From positions 8,258,768-8,322,767 of the forward strand of contig JAMKCF010000018.1 in assembly GCA_023634235.1 (NCBI GenBank): 64,000 nucleotides of DNA, written 5' to 3'. Origin of the DNA: Pisaster brevispinus (Eukaryota; Echinodermata; Asteroidea; Forcipulatida; Asteriidae). The notes below the pieces were generated by a model. It did no database searches. It worked only from the letters and a program-made list of their open reading frames with translations, and was not told the DNA's origin. Every line of letters starts with the position of its first letter. The first letter of the stretch is position 1. Positions 11,205 through 21,200 of the stretch are shown here, piece by piece. The translations under genes and the position numbers were made by a program.

Positions 11205-11555
11205 GAAAGGCTCTGCTAGGGTCAAAAGACTCTGCTAGGGCCTTTGAAAAAGACTCTGCTGGGGTCGAATGACTCTGCTGGGGTTGACAAACTCTGCTAT
11301 GGCCTTTATTGAAATACTCTGCTATGGTCAAAAGACTGCTGGGGTCAAAAGACTATGATGGGGTCGAAAGACTCTGCTAGGCCCTTTGAGAAAGACTCTG
11401 CTAGGGTCAAAAGACTCTGCTAGGGCCTTTGAAAAAGACTGCTAGGGTCAAAAGACTCTGCTAGGGTCTTTGTGAAAGACTCTGCTAGGGTCAAAAGACT
11501 CTGCTAGGGTCAAAGACTCTGCTAGGGTCAAAGACTCTGCTAGGGCCTTTTTCAG
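11205..11555. repeat. Minisatellite of GACTCTGCTAGGGTCAAAA units
   Basis: About 17 head-to-tail units of the type GACTCTGCTAGGGTCAAAA, alternating with GACTCTGCTAGGGCCTTTGA, and with CTGCTGGGG and CTGCTATGG variants. The unit equals the inverse of the motif CGACCCTAGCAGAGTCTTTC in the dispersed element at 17270-17450, and the motif also recurs singly at 31410 and 31985. The array therefore grew out of a piece of that element. Confidence 0.9.
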
Positions 11556-11559
11556 CATG

Positions 11560-11764
11560 TAAACACATTGTCCTTAGTTGGTTGTAACAACCAAAATCAG
11601 CTGGGTTTTTTAGGCTTTCAGGTAATGTTTTCTTGAATATGACTTTATTTTAGAGTGAAACATATCAGTAAAAAAATGTTTCTAGTATGAACTTCATAAG
11701 ATTTCAGACTAAAATTAAAGAACAATATTTGTTATCCTAACCAATCCTGTATACCACCTTTAAC
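11560..11764. mobile_element. MITE family C, right half
   Basis: It runs from GTAAACACATTGTCCTTAG through TTGGTTGTAACAACCAAAATC to the terminal CCAATCCTGTATACCACCTT. This is the inverse of the AAAGGTATTATACAGGATTGG left end. It directly abuts the minisatellite at 11205-11555. Confidence 0.65.
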
Positions 11765-12129
11765 TTTTGGTAAGTTTTCAATAAAACAAGTTTAAATGCT
11801 TCAGCAGAGTTTGGAAACATACCCAAACACAACTGCTGTTGAGTAATGGAACATGGCACATGCCACCTGATGAAGGGTGACGAAGCAACATCAAGGAGGC
11901 AAGGTCTGATTCAATGTTCGGTAGGAACAGTGGCTGCAATGCCTTTTGGATAATCCAGCCACAAAAGAGGTCATGTACCCAAAGTGTGAAGGTCTTATAC
12001 TTTTGAATCATGTTTGCCAAAGATTAATTCTTTAGTTTCGGTTTCTGTTTCACAAACTAAATAATTTGTAAGTTATCAACAGATAAAATTCACACTTTTT
12101 TGTGTGTGTTTAAAAATGATTGAAGGCTA

Positions 12130-12362
12130 TATATTTATTTCATAACACATCCGACAGCGCAAGCGGCGAGCACCAATAACCGGATGGTGAAATGCAAAGA
12201 AATGTTCAATCTTAGATGTGGGAGGGAAACCTCAAATGGGAAAAACCCAAGCTTAAGGGACTGAAAACCCAATCCACAAGGCTTCGGTCTGAGGTGGGAT
12301 TCGAACCGAGGTCCACAGGGGTGAAAGGCAGGGAAAGAAACCACTGAGCCAACATGATCCCC
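12130..12362 (-). mobile_element. SINE-B (tRNA-derived), head plus body
   Basis: On the minus strand the head reads TTGGCTCAGTGG (A box) and CTCGGTTCGAATCCCACC (B box GGTTCGAATCC). It is followed by the body with GGGTTTTCCCATTTGAGG and CCTCCCACATCTAAGATTGAAC and an AT-rich end near 12130. Relatives: 16575-16730 (body), 18400-18600 and 37733-37799. Confidence 0.75.
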
Positions 12363-12369
12363 AAATATG

Positions 12370-12516
12370 CATTGCCATGATTGTTGTTGCGGTTAAACAT
12401 ATGGTTGAAATAAAACAGTCAAACAATTGGGAAAATATTGCGCCTAATTCATGTGAGTGCAACACTCAAGAGGTGGGGGTGACGTCAATGGTGGTATTTG
12501 GTGTTTACCTAAATGA
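12370..12516. repeat. Local duplication, copy 1 (partner 12663-12813)
   Basis: The two blocks share TTAAACATATGGTTGAAATAA, CAATTGGGAAAA, ATTGCGCCT, GGTGACGTC and TGGTGGT…TTACC in the same order, about 293 bp apart and about 80 % identical by eye. Nothing recognisable is encoded. Confidence 0.75.
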
Positions 12517-12662
12517 TGTGCGTATTTAAGCGTTACATACCAAGTGTGGACCTGAGAACAAAACAGGTCCACACAATGTAAGGACTAATTGAAACACTCT
12601 GTGGACTTACACTCACCCACACTGTGTTTTTGATAACACTGACGAATTTTTGTTTAGAATAT

Positions 12663-12813
12663 GCATTTTCATAGTTGTGGTGGTGGTTAAACATATGGTT
12701 GAAATAAGACGGTCAATCAATTGGGAAAAACATTGCGCCTTTACTTCAGGTGAGTCTAATGCCCTAGAGGTATGGGTGACGTCGGTGGTGGTACTTGGTG
12801 GTTACCCTAAATG
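12663..12813. repeat. Local duplication, copy 2 (partner 12370-12516)
   Basis: Second member of the pair, diverged at scattered positions and with small indels (ACCCTAAATGACG versus ACCTAAATGATG). Confidence 0.75.
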
Positions 12814-12936
12814 ACGTTACAATGATGTGTCACTAAAACTTTGTGACGACAAAGAAGTGGTGGACGGACACGATTTCACAAAAACAACATCAAGATTTGT
12901 TGCGTTCATGTTATAATTTTTGTTTTTACCATACAA

Positions 12937-13029
12937 GCTTTTGCCTCAGCTGCACTATCCCTATGGAACAATCTCCCTCTCAATATCCGTCAAGCTACCA
13001 CTACTGACTCATTCAAATTTCAATTAAAG
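12937..13029 (+). pseudogene. LINE reverse-transcriptase C-terminal fragment
   Basis: The plus-strand frame from GCT at 12937 gives AFASAALSLWNNLPLNIRQA followed by TTTDSFKFQLK. The pattern F-S-x-A-A-x-x-L-W-N-x-L-P-x-x-I-R, then S-F-K-x-x-L-K is the signature end of ORF2 in CR1/L2/Jockey-type LINEs. Only about 31 codons remain. A P-family repeat follows at once at 13026. This is a dead remnant. Confidence 0.75.
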
Positions 13030-13395
13030 GGAGGGTACACCTTTGGTAATTGCTTCAAAAATTATCGACCATAACAACTTACTTGGTAAAGAGCACTGGA
13101 GAGCTGTTGATATTACAAAACATTGTTAGAAACGACCCCCTTTGAAGTATTGTAGTTTTAGAGAAGGGGGTAGTTTTTTCACCCTAAAATTTGAATCTGA
13201 GAAAGGCTTCAGGCATGAAGCCTTTCTCATGCATCTTTCTCAAGCACATAATTCTATGCAACAAGGGTGGTTTTTCTTGCATTATTTTCTTGCAACTTCG
13301 ATGACCAATTGTGAGTCCAAATTTTTGCAGGTTTGTTATTTTACGACTCGTCTCTTTGTAAATTAAGGTTATATTGCACTTTAAAATACCAGTAA
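13026..13395 (+). mobile_element. P-family repeat with central palindrome
   Basis: It starts AAAGGGAGGGTACACCTTTGG and includes TTACTTGGTAAAGAGCACTGG, AACATTGTTAGAAACGACC, a perfect hairpin core (GAGAAAGGCTTCAGGC then GAAGCCTTTCTC at 13199-13228) and CACAGGTTTGTTATTT-like sequence. Copies at 49925-50260, 55880-56270, 56265-56620, 60680-60910 and 61325-61700 keep the same order, so this is an abundant nonautonomous element. Confidence 0.75.
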
Positions 13396-13439
13396 AGTGC
13401 TATATAAATATTTTACAATGATGTGAGATAAGCACTGTA

Positions 13440-13562
13440 CACTTAGTGCTGCCCTGAGTCCTGCAGAAAAACCCCATGTTTACTACTCGGGTGGGATTCG
13501 AACCCACAACCCCCACATTCTAAAGCAATTTACTTGTTCATCTCTTTAAAACCATTGAACCA
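13440..13562 (-). mobile_element. tRNA-derived SINE head, degraded
   Basis: GTGGGATTCGAACCCACAAC is the inverse of a T-arm with B box GGTTCGAATCC. The flanks AGTGCTGCCCTGAGTCCTG and AACCATTGAACCA fit a SINE body and a degraded A-box arm. No full cloverleaf. Confidence 0.4.
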
Positions 13563-13599
13563 AATCCACTGCTTGCCAAATTTGATACGACAGAAGAAA

Positions 13600-14246
13600 A
13601 AAATTGTCAGGCGCCTTTTTGTGGTTAACAAATCCTGTATTGTTAATTGCTATTGCACATTGGTAACATGACCAAGATGGAGGTGTAGCAGGCTTCTAAA
13701 TTCCCCTTAAACAAAGCAACATGTTAAGGTGCTTTTTATACTTTCAACCAACTCTGTAGCTTATTAGAGCTTGCGTCAAAACCTAAGGGCAAAATTCTTC
13801 TATTTTGGCCACTGCATATTTTCCTTCATTTTATCTGCAGGCACAACTGCCTGTATTCGTTATTTCCCAGTTCCGTCTGAAATATCTCTAGTGCCCCTTG
13901 CTGGCTGACTTCAAGCTTGTCTTATCTTTCATGTGGGAAAGAAACCACAACAACCAAGAATGGAAACTCAAGCTTTTAAAGAGAGACTAAAAAGTAGGGT
14001 AAGGTTAAGTTTACACTTAATTGACCGCCATCTTGTTGAACTAGACAATAATAATCAAGTTTAAAAAAACAACCAATAAAGAAGGGCTCTGAGGTCAAAT
14101 TTAGTTTAGTGATGCACTTATTTTCCAACAGGAAAGTCCTCAATTGGAAAAAGTCTCTAAACTTACCTTAAAATGTTGTAAAATGCCATTGTATTTGATA
14201 CCCTTCCTGTGCAAAATTTGATATCATCCAAAACAATTAATAAAGC
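13600..14246. other. No feature recognised
   Basis: AT-rich intronic sequence between a SINE and a Q-family element. Neither strand shows a supported exon. Confidence 0.5.
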
Positions 14247-14438
14247 AGAGCTGCCAACTTGCATCTCGCAATCAGAGAGATTTTACACAACAATAAGGGA
14301 GAGTTTTAGAATTGCATTCAACATAATATAAAGGTTTCCATAATTAGAGAGATTTTCAAATTTGGTCATCAGAACATGGAAAGATTGGTTTATTTTCAGG
14401 GAACTTTCTGCAAAATCAAGGAGAGTTGGCAGTTCTGA
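14247..14438. mobile_element. MITE family Q (AGAGCTGCCAACT ends)
   Basis: The left end AGAGCTGCCAACTTGC matches the inverse of the right end GAGAGTTGGCAGTTCT. The inside has AATCAGAGAGATTTTACACAAC, AATTGCATTCAACATAATA and TTTCAGGGAACTTTCTGCA. Copies at 15104-15201 (internally deleted) and 17906-18240 (internally expanded). Confidence 0.75.
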
Positions 14439-14539
14439 TAGCGCCACATTTCAAGGGTCTGTACATTTTTGTTAAGTGATCCTGAATTTGCGTAGTACTC
14501 AAACAAAATGGTGTTGAACTTGACCTTTCGATCAACATA

Positions 14540-14770
14540 AACAATTTCTGTCAGAAATGTATAGATTGACATCCAATGATGTCATGTTTAAAAACTCTGA
14601 AAGAGTGTAGAATAAAATGACTTTTTACACTATTTTAACAGAGGATAGAGATTTGAAATTTTCCTCCCACTTTCAAAAGGACTGCATTTATTGGAAAAAT
14701 GCACTAATTTTCCCAATGAATACAGTCCTTCTAAAACTGAATCTGAACCTGAACTTAGAGTCCCCTTTAA
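14540..14770. repeat. R-family dispersed repeat
   Basis: It shares the ordered words GAGACTTGTAATTTTTTCCTCCCAC, CTTTCATAAGGACT, TATTGGAAAA and ACTGAATTTGACC…GAGTCCC with copies at 49525-49910, 50280-50430 and 63535-63625. Noncoding, ends not defined. Confidence 0.55.
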
Positions 14771-14799
14771 CAATTTTGTTTAGAAACTGTTTGGATTAA

Positions 14800-15082
14800 C
14801 ACGTTGACTGCCGTCTACGAGTTATTCGTAGTAACAGGTGTAACGGATTCTGCCACTACGAGTATACTCGTAGAGAATGAAAGGTTTTTGTATTGTTAAT
14901 TGAATACACTGGCATCACTGAGAATACAACAAATACGCTTCTGGCAGTGGTGGGGGTTAGGGTTAGAAATGAACGTATTACAACATGTAGACACCCCAAA
15001 AGTACCCATTTGGTATGCGCGCATGCACACCACACTTGGCAAATGGGAACGCCCTACGAATCTATGACTGGCAGTCAACGTG
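14800..15082. mobile_element. piggyBac-type MITE flanked by TTAA
   Basis: A 283-bp element lies between TTAA at 14796-14799 and TTAA at 15083-15086. The left end CACGTTGACTGCC and right end GGCAGTCAACGTG are perfect 13-bp inverted repeats. TTAA target duplication is the hallmark of the piggyBac superfamily. The inside has palindromic CTACGAG/CTCGTAG words and no transposase, so it is nonautonomous. Confidence 0.85.
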
Positions 15083-15103
15083 TTAACCTGCCATCAGGAA
15101 CAC

Positions 15104-15201
15104 AGAGCTGCCAACAACTGCATCATAGAATAGGGAAAAGGTTTCCATAATCAGAGAGATTGGTTATTTTTCAGGGAACTTTCCAAGGACTTGGCAGCTC
15201 T
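15104..15201. mobile_element. MITE family Q, internally deleted copy
   Basis: Both ends remain (AGAGCTGCCAAC… and …TTGGCAGCTCT) with only about 98 bp between them, including AATCAGAGAGATTGGTTATTTTTCAGGGAAC. It lies 20 bp beyond the TTAA of the piggyBac-type MITE. Confidence 0.75.
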
Positions 15202-15580
15202 GGGAACGCCCCCTCAAAAACACAACCCTACAATGGCATATTGCCATCTTTATGAGGATTTAGAATGAAAGTCCCCACGGCAAACTCTTAAATCCCTCAA
15301 TGGTTTTCTCCTATGGATGAATGCACAAGCAAAAAGCATGCCACTTTGTAGAAACAAGTATTATGCGTCAGTCTATATTTCCTCTGCGTCAATTCACACC
15401 TCCAGAAACTGCCCACCTCGTAATCCCCCGATCTCAAAGTAAGTCTATAATCTCTGTTGGAGTATATCGATAATAACAATCGATATGACTGTTGTTCTTC
15501 TCCATCATCAGGCCAGTCAGCCCCAACTTTACTTCCCTCAGACAGCCCCCATGTCCTCCCTTCTGTTTTTCTAGGGACCT

Positions 15581-15795
15581 GGCCCAATTTCATGGCTCTG
15601 CTTACCATAAGCAAAAAGTCGATGCTTACAGAAGCAGGGAGTTCCGCGCTTTTGTTAAACGTATTTCATGGATTAGCAGGAAATTTTTGCTTGTGTGCGT
15701 TCGTACTCTAGTTACTAAGGCATTCTTCGCTTACACAGCTAGCGCAGAAATTCGTCGCTTGCACATTAAGTGGAGAATGGTGATCGCAAGAACAA
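15581..15795. mobile_element. M1 variant MITE (CATGGCTCTGC type)
   Basis: Starts GGCCCAATTTCATGGCTCTGC and continues with TTACCATAAGCA, GCAGGAAATTTTTGCTTG and TTCGCTTACACAGCTAGCGC. The right end is lost. Same subfamily as 432-617 and 51747-51860. Confidence 0.6.
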
Positions 15796-16574
15796 AATTT
15801 CTAAATGAAATGTGAGCATGCTCATCAGCACTACGTAAACAATAGAAACTTATGGCTATCTGCTGCAACCTTGTGTTCCGAAGTAGATCTCTCTCTAGTT
15901 CTGTTGATTTGTACCATCAAAATCCTCCATAACTACCTTCCAGTCCACGAATCTAAAAAGCAGATCTCATCCCTAACTAAAAGCCACTCAAGACCCCCCC
16001 CACCTCTCAGGACCCTGTCTCTAACCCTGTCTCTAACCCTAGGCCTCCCTCTTGCTGTCCCTCAACAAGCGAACAACCAAACTTTAAACCCCCCCAATAG
16101 ATCCAATATTTAGATTAGTCACACGTATTGAATGACACGCAGTTGGCATCACAACAGCCCAGTTTGTTTTATCGCTGTCTCCAGTCTTACCTACGCAGAG
16201 ACCTTTTTTCCCAGTCTTCCTGTTTTTGTTTCTCAATCCACTCTAATTCAGGCCGTTTTTTTTGTATCATGGCTCAGTTTTGGGCCGTGATGACTAAAAA
16301 ACTTGTTCTGATCGAACATGGGGTAGTCTACATCTTTTTAAAACGTCTATATGATACGAAATAAACCAAACCAAATAATAGGAAAAAACACTGCACTAGT
16401 TACTCATCAACCTAATTAACTAGACTGAAAAAAATCCTTATTGATTCATGAGTCAATCATGAGTCAATTCATTTCACCAAAGTACTAAGATTCCAACCTC
16501 GTTCACAGGGGTGATCGATCTCGCCGTGCCATTTTTTCTCTGCATGCCCTGCGCGCTCATAACCCCTTTATTTG

Positions 16575-16730
16575 TTTTACATATTTATTTCATTACATAT
16601 CCAAAAGTGCTAGTGCCAATAATGGAACCATGATTAGGAATTGAGAAGAAATGGCCAGTATTAGATGTGGGAGGAAAACCTCAAAATAGAGAAAACCCAC
16701 GCAGCTACAAGGAATGAGAAAATTCCTAAA
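16575..16730 (-). mobile_element. SINE-B body without head
   Basis: ATATTTATTTCATTACATATCC, CCAATAATGG, TTAGATGTGGGAGGAAAACCTC and GAGAAAACCCACG match the body of the SINE at 12130-12362 in the same order. The tRNA-like head is missing. Confidence 0.65.
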
Positions 16731-17199
16731 GAGCAGCTTTTACATACTGAATAAAACAACACTACATGATGAACACAGCATTACACTCTGCAAGCATGCA
16801 GACATCCAAAAGTGCAGGCTAAGAAATTACATCACCTCCGACCAATCATAACACAGATAAGCTTATGTCACAGCACGCTTATCCAATGAAATCAAATTGT
16901 ATCCAATGAAATCATTGGGCCTGTTAAAGACCAGTGCCTGTCTTTATCCTTGCGAATAAAGAAAGGGGACCAGTCTATGCCCAAGAGACCTCCATAAATA
17001 TGTTAGCTATTAGATATTTTCAAAGGATACCAAGTGATGTGTGTATGACTCCCAGGCATGCTAGCAGTAGTCTGATGCCACACACCCACGTAGGGCTAGG
17101 ATTGGGTCTGGTACGGAAGGACAACCATGTATGCAGTAGACTGTACGCCACACCAAATGTGAAACAGAAGAACGCTCCGAGGAGGTGGATCAAGAGATT

Positions 17200-17450
17200 C
17201 TCATCTTCCTACAAAAACAAAATGTACGAAAATGAGTTGAATAATAAAGTGCAAAAAAAAAAGTTATTGGCCTGACGTTTCGACCCTAGCAGAGTCTTTC
17301 TTGACGGCTATAAAATGACAACACAACACTTATAAACAGGTATGGTGTAACAAAAGCAGTCAAGTGGAATAGAAGAGGGAGAGGGGCAGAAAGCACTCAG
17401 AAAAAGCGAGGGATGAGCATTGAAAAGGAGAGGGACGAGCAATGGGGCTG
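17200..17450 (+). mobile_element. Dispersed element with CCTGACGTTTCGACC motif (Penelope-like?)
   Basis: Contains GGCCTGACGTTTCGACCC followed by TAGCAGAGTCTTTCTTGACGG, then AATGACAACACAACACTTATAAACAGG. The inverse of the same block lies at 31905-32040 (CACTTGGCTGCTTTTGTTAC … TGTGTTGTCATTTAGCC … GAAAGACTCTGCTAGGG). GAAACGTC-type words are common in Penelope-like element terminal repeats, and that assignment is an inference. No coding part is present. Confidence 0.45.
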
Positions 17451-17627
17451 GTTTGACCACAATAGGATGGACAACCAAAGGAAAAGGTCAAAGGTGGGAA
17501 GAGGGAGAAAAAGTACTTAATGAGACAGACTCAGAAGAGGGTACCTGTGGAAAAAGGAGAAGGCAAAGACAACAAGTTGTTAGTCATTTCCTTTTAAATA
17601 ATAAAGTGATGTAGCAACTATATCCAT

Positions 17628-17818
17628 GGACCAATCTTACTGAGCTGCTTAATCAGAAAATATCGCTCAACAACTTTCTGCTTAGCATAAAATGAGCAGG
17701 ATACCAGTCACATTTGGTACATATGCGACATGGTATTTTGGCTGGTAACCTTATTCTGATAAGCATAATTGTGTTAATGCTTAACTTTTGTGCAGAAGCA
17801 GCTCAATCAAATTGGGCT
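17628..17818. mobile_element. M1 MITE, nearly full length
   Basis: Ends GGACCAATCTTACTGAGCTGC and GCAGCTCAATCAAATTGGGC are inverted. The centre has GAGCAGGATACCAGTCACAT, then GGTATTTTGGCTGGTAACC, then AAGCATAATTGTG in the standard M1 order. Confidence 0.75.
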
Positions 17819-17905
17819 CCGACTCCACTTTAATAGAGCTGCTTAAAGCACACAGAAGACATTGGTACTTGCCAAAGACTGGTATCTGCACTTCATGTGA
17901 CACAA

Positions 17906-18240
17906 TGCTGCCAACAGAGGCATCGTGCAATCAGAGAGATTTTGTACAACAATCAGGGAGATAATATTTGGAATTGCATTCAACATAATAATGACAAAAT
18001 GCCCATAATCAGAGAGATTTTGTACAACAATCAGGGAGATATTTGGAATTGCATTCAACATAATAATCACAAAATGCACATAATCAGAGAGATTTTGTAC
18101 AACAATCAGGTGATATTTAGAATTACATTCAACATAATAATGACAAAATGCCCATAATCAGGGAGATTTTCATTAGAACATGGACAGATTGGTTTACTTT
18201 CAGGGAACTTTCTGCAGATTCAGGGAGAGTTGGCAGCTCT
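17906..18240. mobile_element. MITE family Q with internal tandem triplication
   Basis: It runs from GCTGCCAACAGAGGC to the inverse end GAGAGTTGGCAGCTCT. The internal segment starting TCAGAGAGATTTTGTACAAC is repeated at 17931, 18009 and 18084, with a truncated fourth start at 18158, at spacings of 78, 75 and 74 bp. Open frames over it (NNQGD…IQHNN) are repeat by-products. Confidence 0.85.
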
Positions 18241-18399
18241 GCAACATATACATTGATTAATAAATCTGTGAAAGTTTAAATTCAATCAGTCAGCAGAGTC
18301 ACAAGAAAATAGTGAAAAACAACACCTGATAATTAGCATCACATAAGAAATAGGTTTTGCCAGGAACTGAGCCAACTAAAAGGGCTTGAATGTAAGGGC

Positions 18400-18600
18400 G
18401 GTTGGACTAGTGATTTCTGCCCTGCCTTTCACCTCTGTGGACCCCGGTTCGAATCCCATCAAGACCAGAGCCTTCAGGGTTGGGTTTTTAGTCCCTACTG
18501 CTGATTATGTGGGTTTTCTTTATTTGGGGTTTTCCTCCCACGTCTAAAACTGAACGTTTTCTTCATTGTCTTCTCTACAAAGGTATCTTCAGGCCTATAT
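18400..18600 (+). mobile_element. SINE-B, plus strand
   Basis: The head GTTGGACTAGTGATTTCTGCC and CCCCGGTTCGAATCCC (B box 18446-18456) is followed by GGGTTTTTAGTCCCTACTGC, GTGGGTTTTCTTTATTTGGGG and TTTTCCTCCCACGTCTAAAAC. This is the same body as the minus-strand copy at 12130-12362. Confidence 0.75.
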
Positions 18601-18881
18601 ATGGGTTTAGGTCAAAAGCCACTTTTGAGGATCAAGTTGATTCTTTATACCAGAAAGATTCAAAATAAATGTTGTATGCCAACTTCAGAGAAGTGATACT
18701 CTTAGAATATTCTGCAATGTTCTTTGACTTGAGTGATCTGTAGGGACAGGATACAACATTCATGGCACATGAAGGACAACGGCTAGGCAGGGATTAGCCA
18801 AGACGAATCAATGTGACAAATGACATCAGACAGAAGGACTGACAAAACTGACAAAAACTGACAAAAACTGACAGTTACAGT

Positions 18882-18958
18882 CAAGACCCGCCTGCTGGCA
18901 GACAGCCGTGCTGATGGGGTAGAGGAAGACTCTCAGACACCATGACATCAAGGTAAAT
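18882..18958 (+). other. Weak candidate first exon (G+C-rich stretch ending CAAG|GTAAATG)
   Basis: Between A-rich CTGACAAAAA repeats and AT-rich DNA lies a G+C-rich block. It ends ACACCATGACATCAAG|GTAAATG, an ATG followed closely by a consensus donor. No downstream exon could be tied to it. Chance is a good alternative. Confidence 0.12.
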
Positions 18959-19079
18959 GTGTTATCCAAGTTTTGTTTAGTTTCTTTTTTAAACCTTTGT
19001 TCAAAAGGGTTACTATTATTATTGTTATAATTATTATTATATATCCCTGGTAATGAAACAAATGATGCCTCATAAGTGA

Positions 19080-19355
19080 ACATAATCACTATAGCTCGCA
19101 AGCCTGAGAAAAACCTGTTAACAAGGATGCTTACTGTGTGAACCAAAAACACCAGGGTTAACCCCTCCTCTTCCACGATAAATGTTCTGTGTTCTTTAAC
19201 GCGCACAACCAATCCTAGTACATGGTACCAACCGAAGGACAAAACAATTATGATAAAGTATCTTGCTCAAGGACACACGTATCAAGACCGGTACATGAAC
19301 CCACAAACACCAGAACTTGAGTCGGGTGCTGTGAACCACTTGGCCACGATCCAGG
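19080..19355 (-). mobile_element. SINE-L (tRNA-Leu/Ser-like head), nearly full length
   Basis: On the minus strand ATCGTGGCCAAGTGG (A-box arm) and a degraded B-box arm (TGGGTTCATGTACCGGTC) lead into GTGTCCTTGAGCAAGATAC and CTTCGGTTGGTACC. The tail follows with CCCTGGTGTTTTTGGTTCACAC and CTCAGGCTTGCGAGC. The same tail is present in the plus-strand copy at 36453-36797. Confidence 0.75.
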
Positions 19356-20009
19356 TTGATCACAAGTTGCGAAAAGTCCGTCAATAGTTGAAATATTGCA
19401 AAATGATTAACAGTGACACTTTGATCCAAAAGGGAGAGGAGCTTTGAAATCAATGTGAAATCAAGGTGTAGTATGTTTCATAAATTTCCGTTTTTGTGTC
19501 CTCAAATGCAGGGTAAATTTGTCAGTTGATCCAATTCACATCATCATCGAAACAATTTAGTTGTGCCAATTTGGGAGTCAATGTCCCTGTGTGTTATACA
19601 GGGTAGTGCACATTTTAGGCGTTGTGGAACTGACATGCTCACCATTATTTTTGCATGCCTTTTGGCTCCCAGATGGTGAGCCTGGCAGACTGTAGCTGCG
19701 TGTGATGTTGGTGCAGGGGGTCAATAGGTGCGATCTTGCAAAGCGTTTACCATCGGTAACACTTTAGTCAGGAAGAGAATAGGTGGGGGACGGCACCAGA
19801 CGTGGGGGAAATCAAGGTGTGGTATAATTTTAAAGATTTACATTTTCCTGTTCCAAAAAGTAGGGCCCAATTTTTTAGATCTTTTTGGGGGGAATCGGCA
19901 GAAAATAATACTTGATTCTGCTTAATTTGGGAGGCAAATCATCCATTCTCGCAGATGAGAAGCCAAATTGCCAAGGGCGTGGCTACAATGTGGTCGAGCC
20001 TTAGGCATA

Positions 20010-20238
20010 AAGGCACCCTTGGCAGTCAGCCATATCAACCCACGTATGGCCACGGTGCACAGCCACAGATACATTTTTTTAGATTATTCCGGAGGTCGGG
20101 AAACTAGAGGGCCTGGAGAAAAACCCTTGTGGCACAGGAGAGAACCAACGCACAACTCTACTCACATACAGCCCTAGCCAGGACTCGAACCAGGGTCAAA
20201 GTGGTAAGAATTGAGCGTATTATGCACTGGCCACCCAC
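20010..20238 (-). mobile_element. tRNA-derived SINE, divergent
   Basis: The inverse of CCAGGACTCGAACCAGGGTC gives a T-arm with B box GGTTCGAGTCC. GGTAGCGTGGGTGGCCAGTGC is a plausible A-box arm. The body includes TTGTGCGTTGGTTCTCTCC and CCCTCTAGTTTCCCGACC. Confidence 0.55.
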
Positions 20239-20239
20239 G

Positions 20240-21200
20240 CTACCAATTTTCTTGTTACAAAAATGAGCCACGGCTCAAAGTCTAATTTTAAATGAAAGCT
20301 TTTCTCTGAAATGGTATTGTCAAGTGGAAAATAATTTCTCACCGGACATTTAAGTACAGTACAATTGTTCGTTAATTTTAGACAGTTCACTAGTGATTCT
20401 TTGGGAGTAATTATAGTTGGGCGGTCTACACCCTTGGAAATATTGAGTCAACGATTGTTCTCGTTGATTATTTAGTTCCACTTTACAGAGACAAGAAGAC
20501 AGATCGGAGCAGGTAGATCGAGACTGATGGGGCTCGGAAGGAAGCCACTGCAACCACAATTCAAAATATGTAATCAATTTGATGTGGGAGGGGTGGGGCT
20601 GCCAATCTCAAGGGGGAACACTTCATGTTCCTCCTTCCCCCTGCCTTATACTGAGGGGGGTCAGGAAGGTCGAGGTCTTTACAGCTTGGTGGTAGAACTT
20701 AGAAGGCTCATGGTTGACTCACAGTTTTGTTGTCATCAGTCAAAATAGGAATGTCATTCGTCATCACACTTCACTATATCCTATGCACTGAGACACAGAA
20801 AAAATTATCCTTTATACTTTAAATAATGAACTGTGAGAAGTATCAAGGACATACAAAAAACAGCTTCCAGGGTCCTGAGGCGGGCCTCAAGATACCTGAG
20901 GCCTTTTGCAATTGCTGGTTCCCTGTGCCCAATTACTAGATGCAAAGACAGGATTTGAAAACAAGAAAATCAGATTAGGACATGGCGCGCCCTGTGTATC
21001 GTTGAATTTGTTTCACATTTGTAGAGGGAAGACAGACCTCACATGGTCAGTGGTCACAAGAATGACAGAAACCTGGCGCTGTTTGTGGAAACGAGTCCAG
21101 GTTTATGACTTCAGGAGGTCGGGAATCAGTCTGAAACACTCATGAAACAGTTAAAGGGTTTATCAAGTTTTCTTTTTGGCATGCCTGAGTTCAAACTGAG
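20240..21200. other. No gene recognised
   Basis: Moderately G+C-rich but without a supportable exon. The open frames here have neither family resemblance nor convincing splice sites. Confidence 0.4.

Noticed and set aside
11778..12020. Missing DRAM exon (frame with TLWVHDLFCGW)
   Set aside because: VHD is present, but the following residues are not transmembrane-like, there is no G-A after HD, and no convincing donor or acceptor.
18826..19242. Minus-strand frame of 138 codons
   Set aside because: It runs through a SINE-L and an (AAT) tract (YNNNYNNNNSN). Chance frame.
19590..19700. Missing DRAM exon (HHLGA frame)
   Set aside because: The residues after HHLGA are hydrophilic (KRHAKIM). It looks like a dispersed repeat.
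21060..21150. Minus-strand segment after TGTTTCAG, phase 0 to phase 1, as the missing DRAM exon
   Set aside because: Phases would fit, but the peptide (TDSRPPEVINLDS) is not a membrane segment and the donor is poor.
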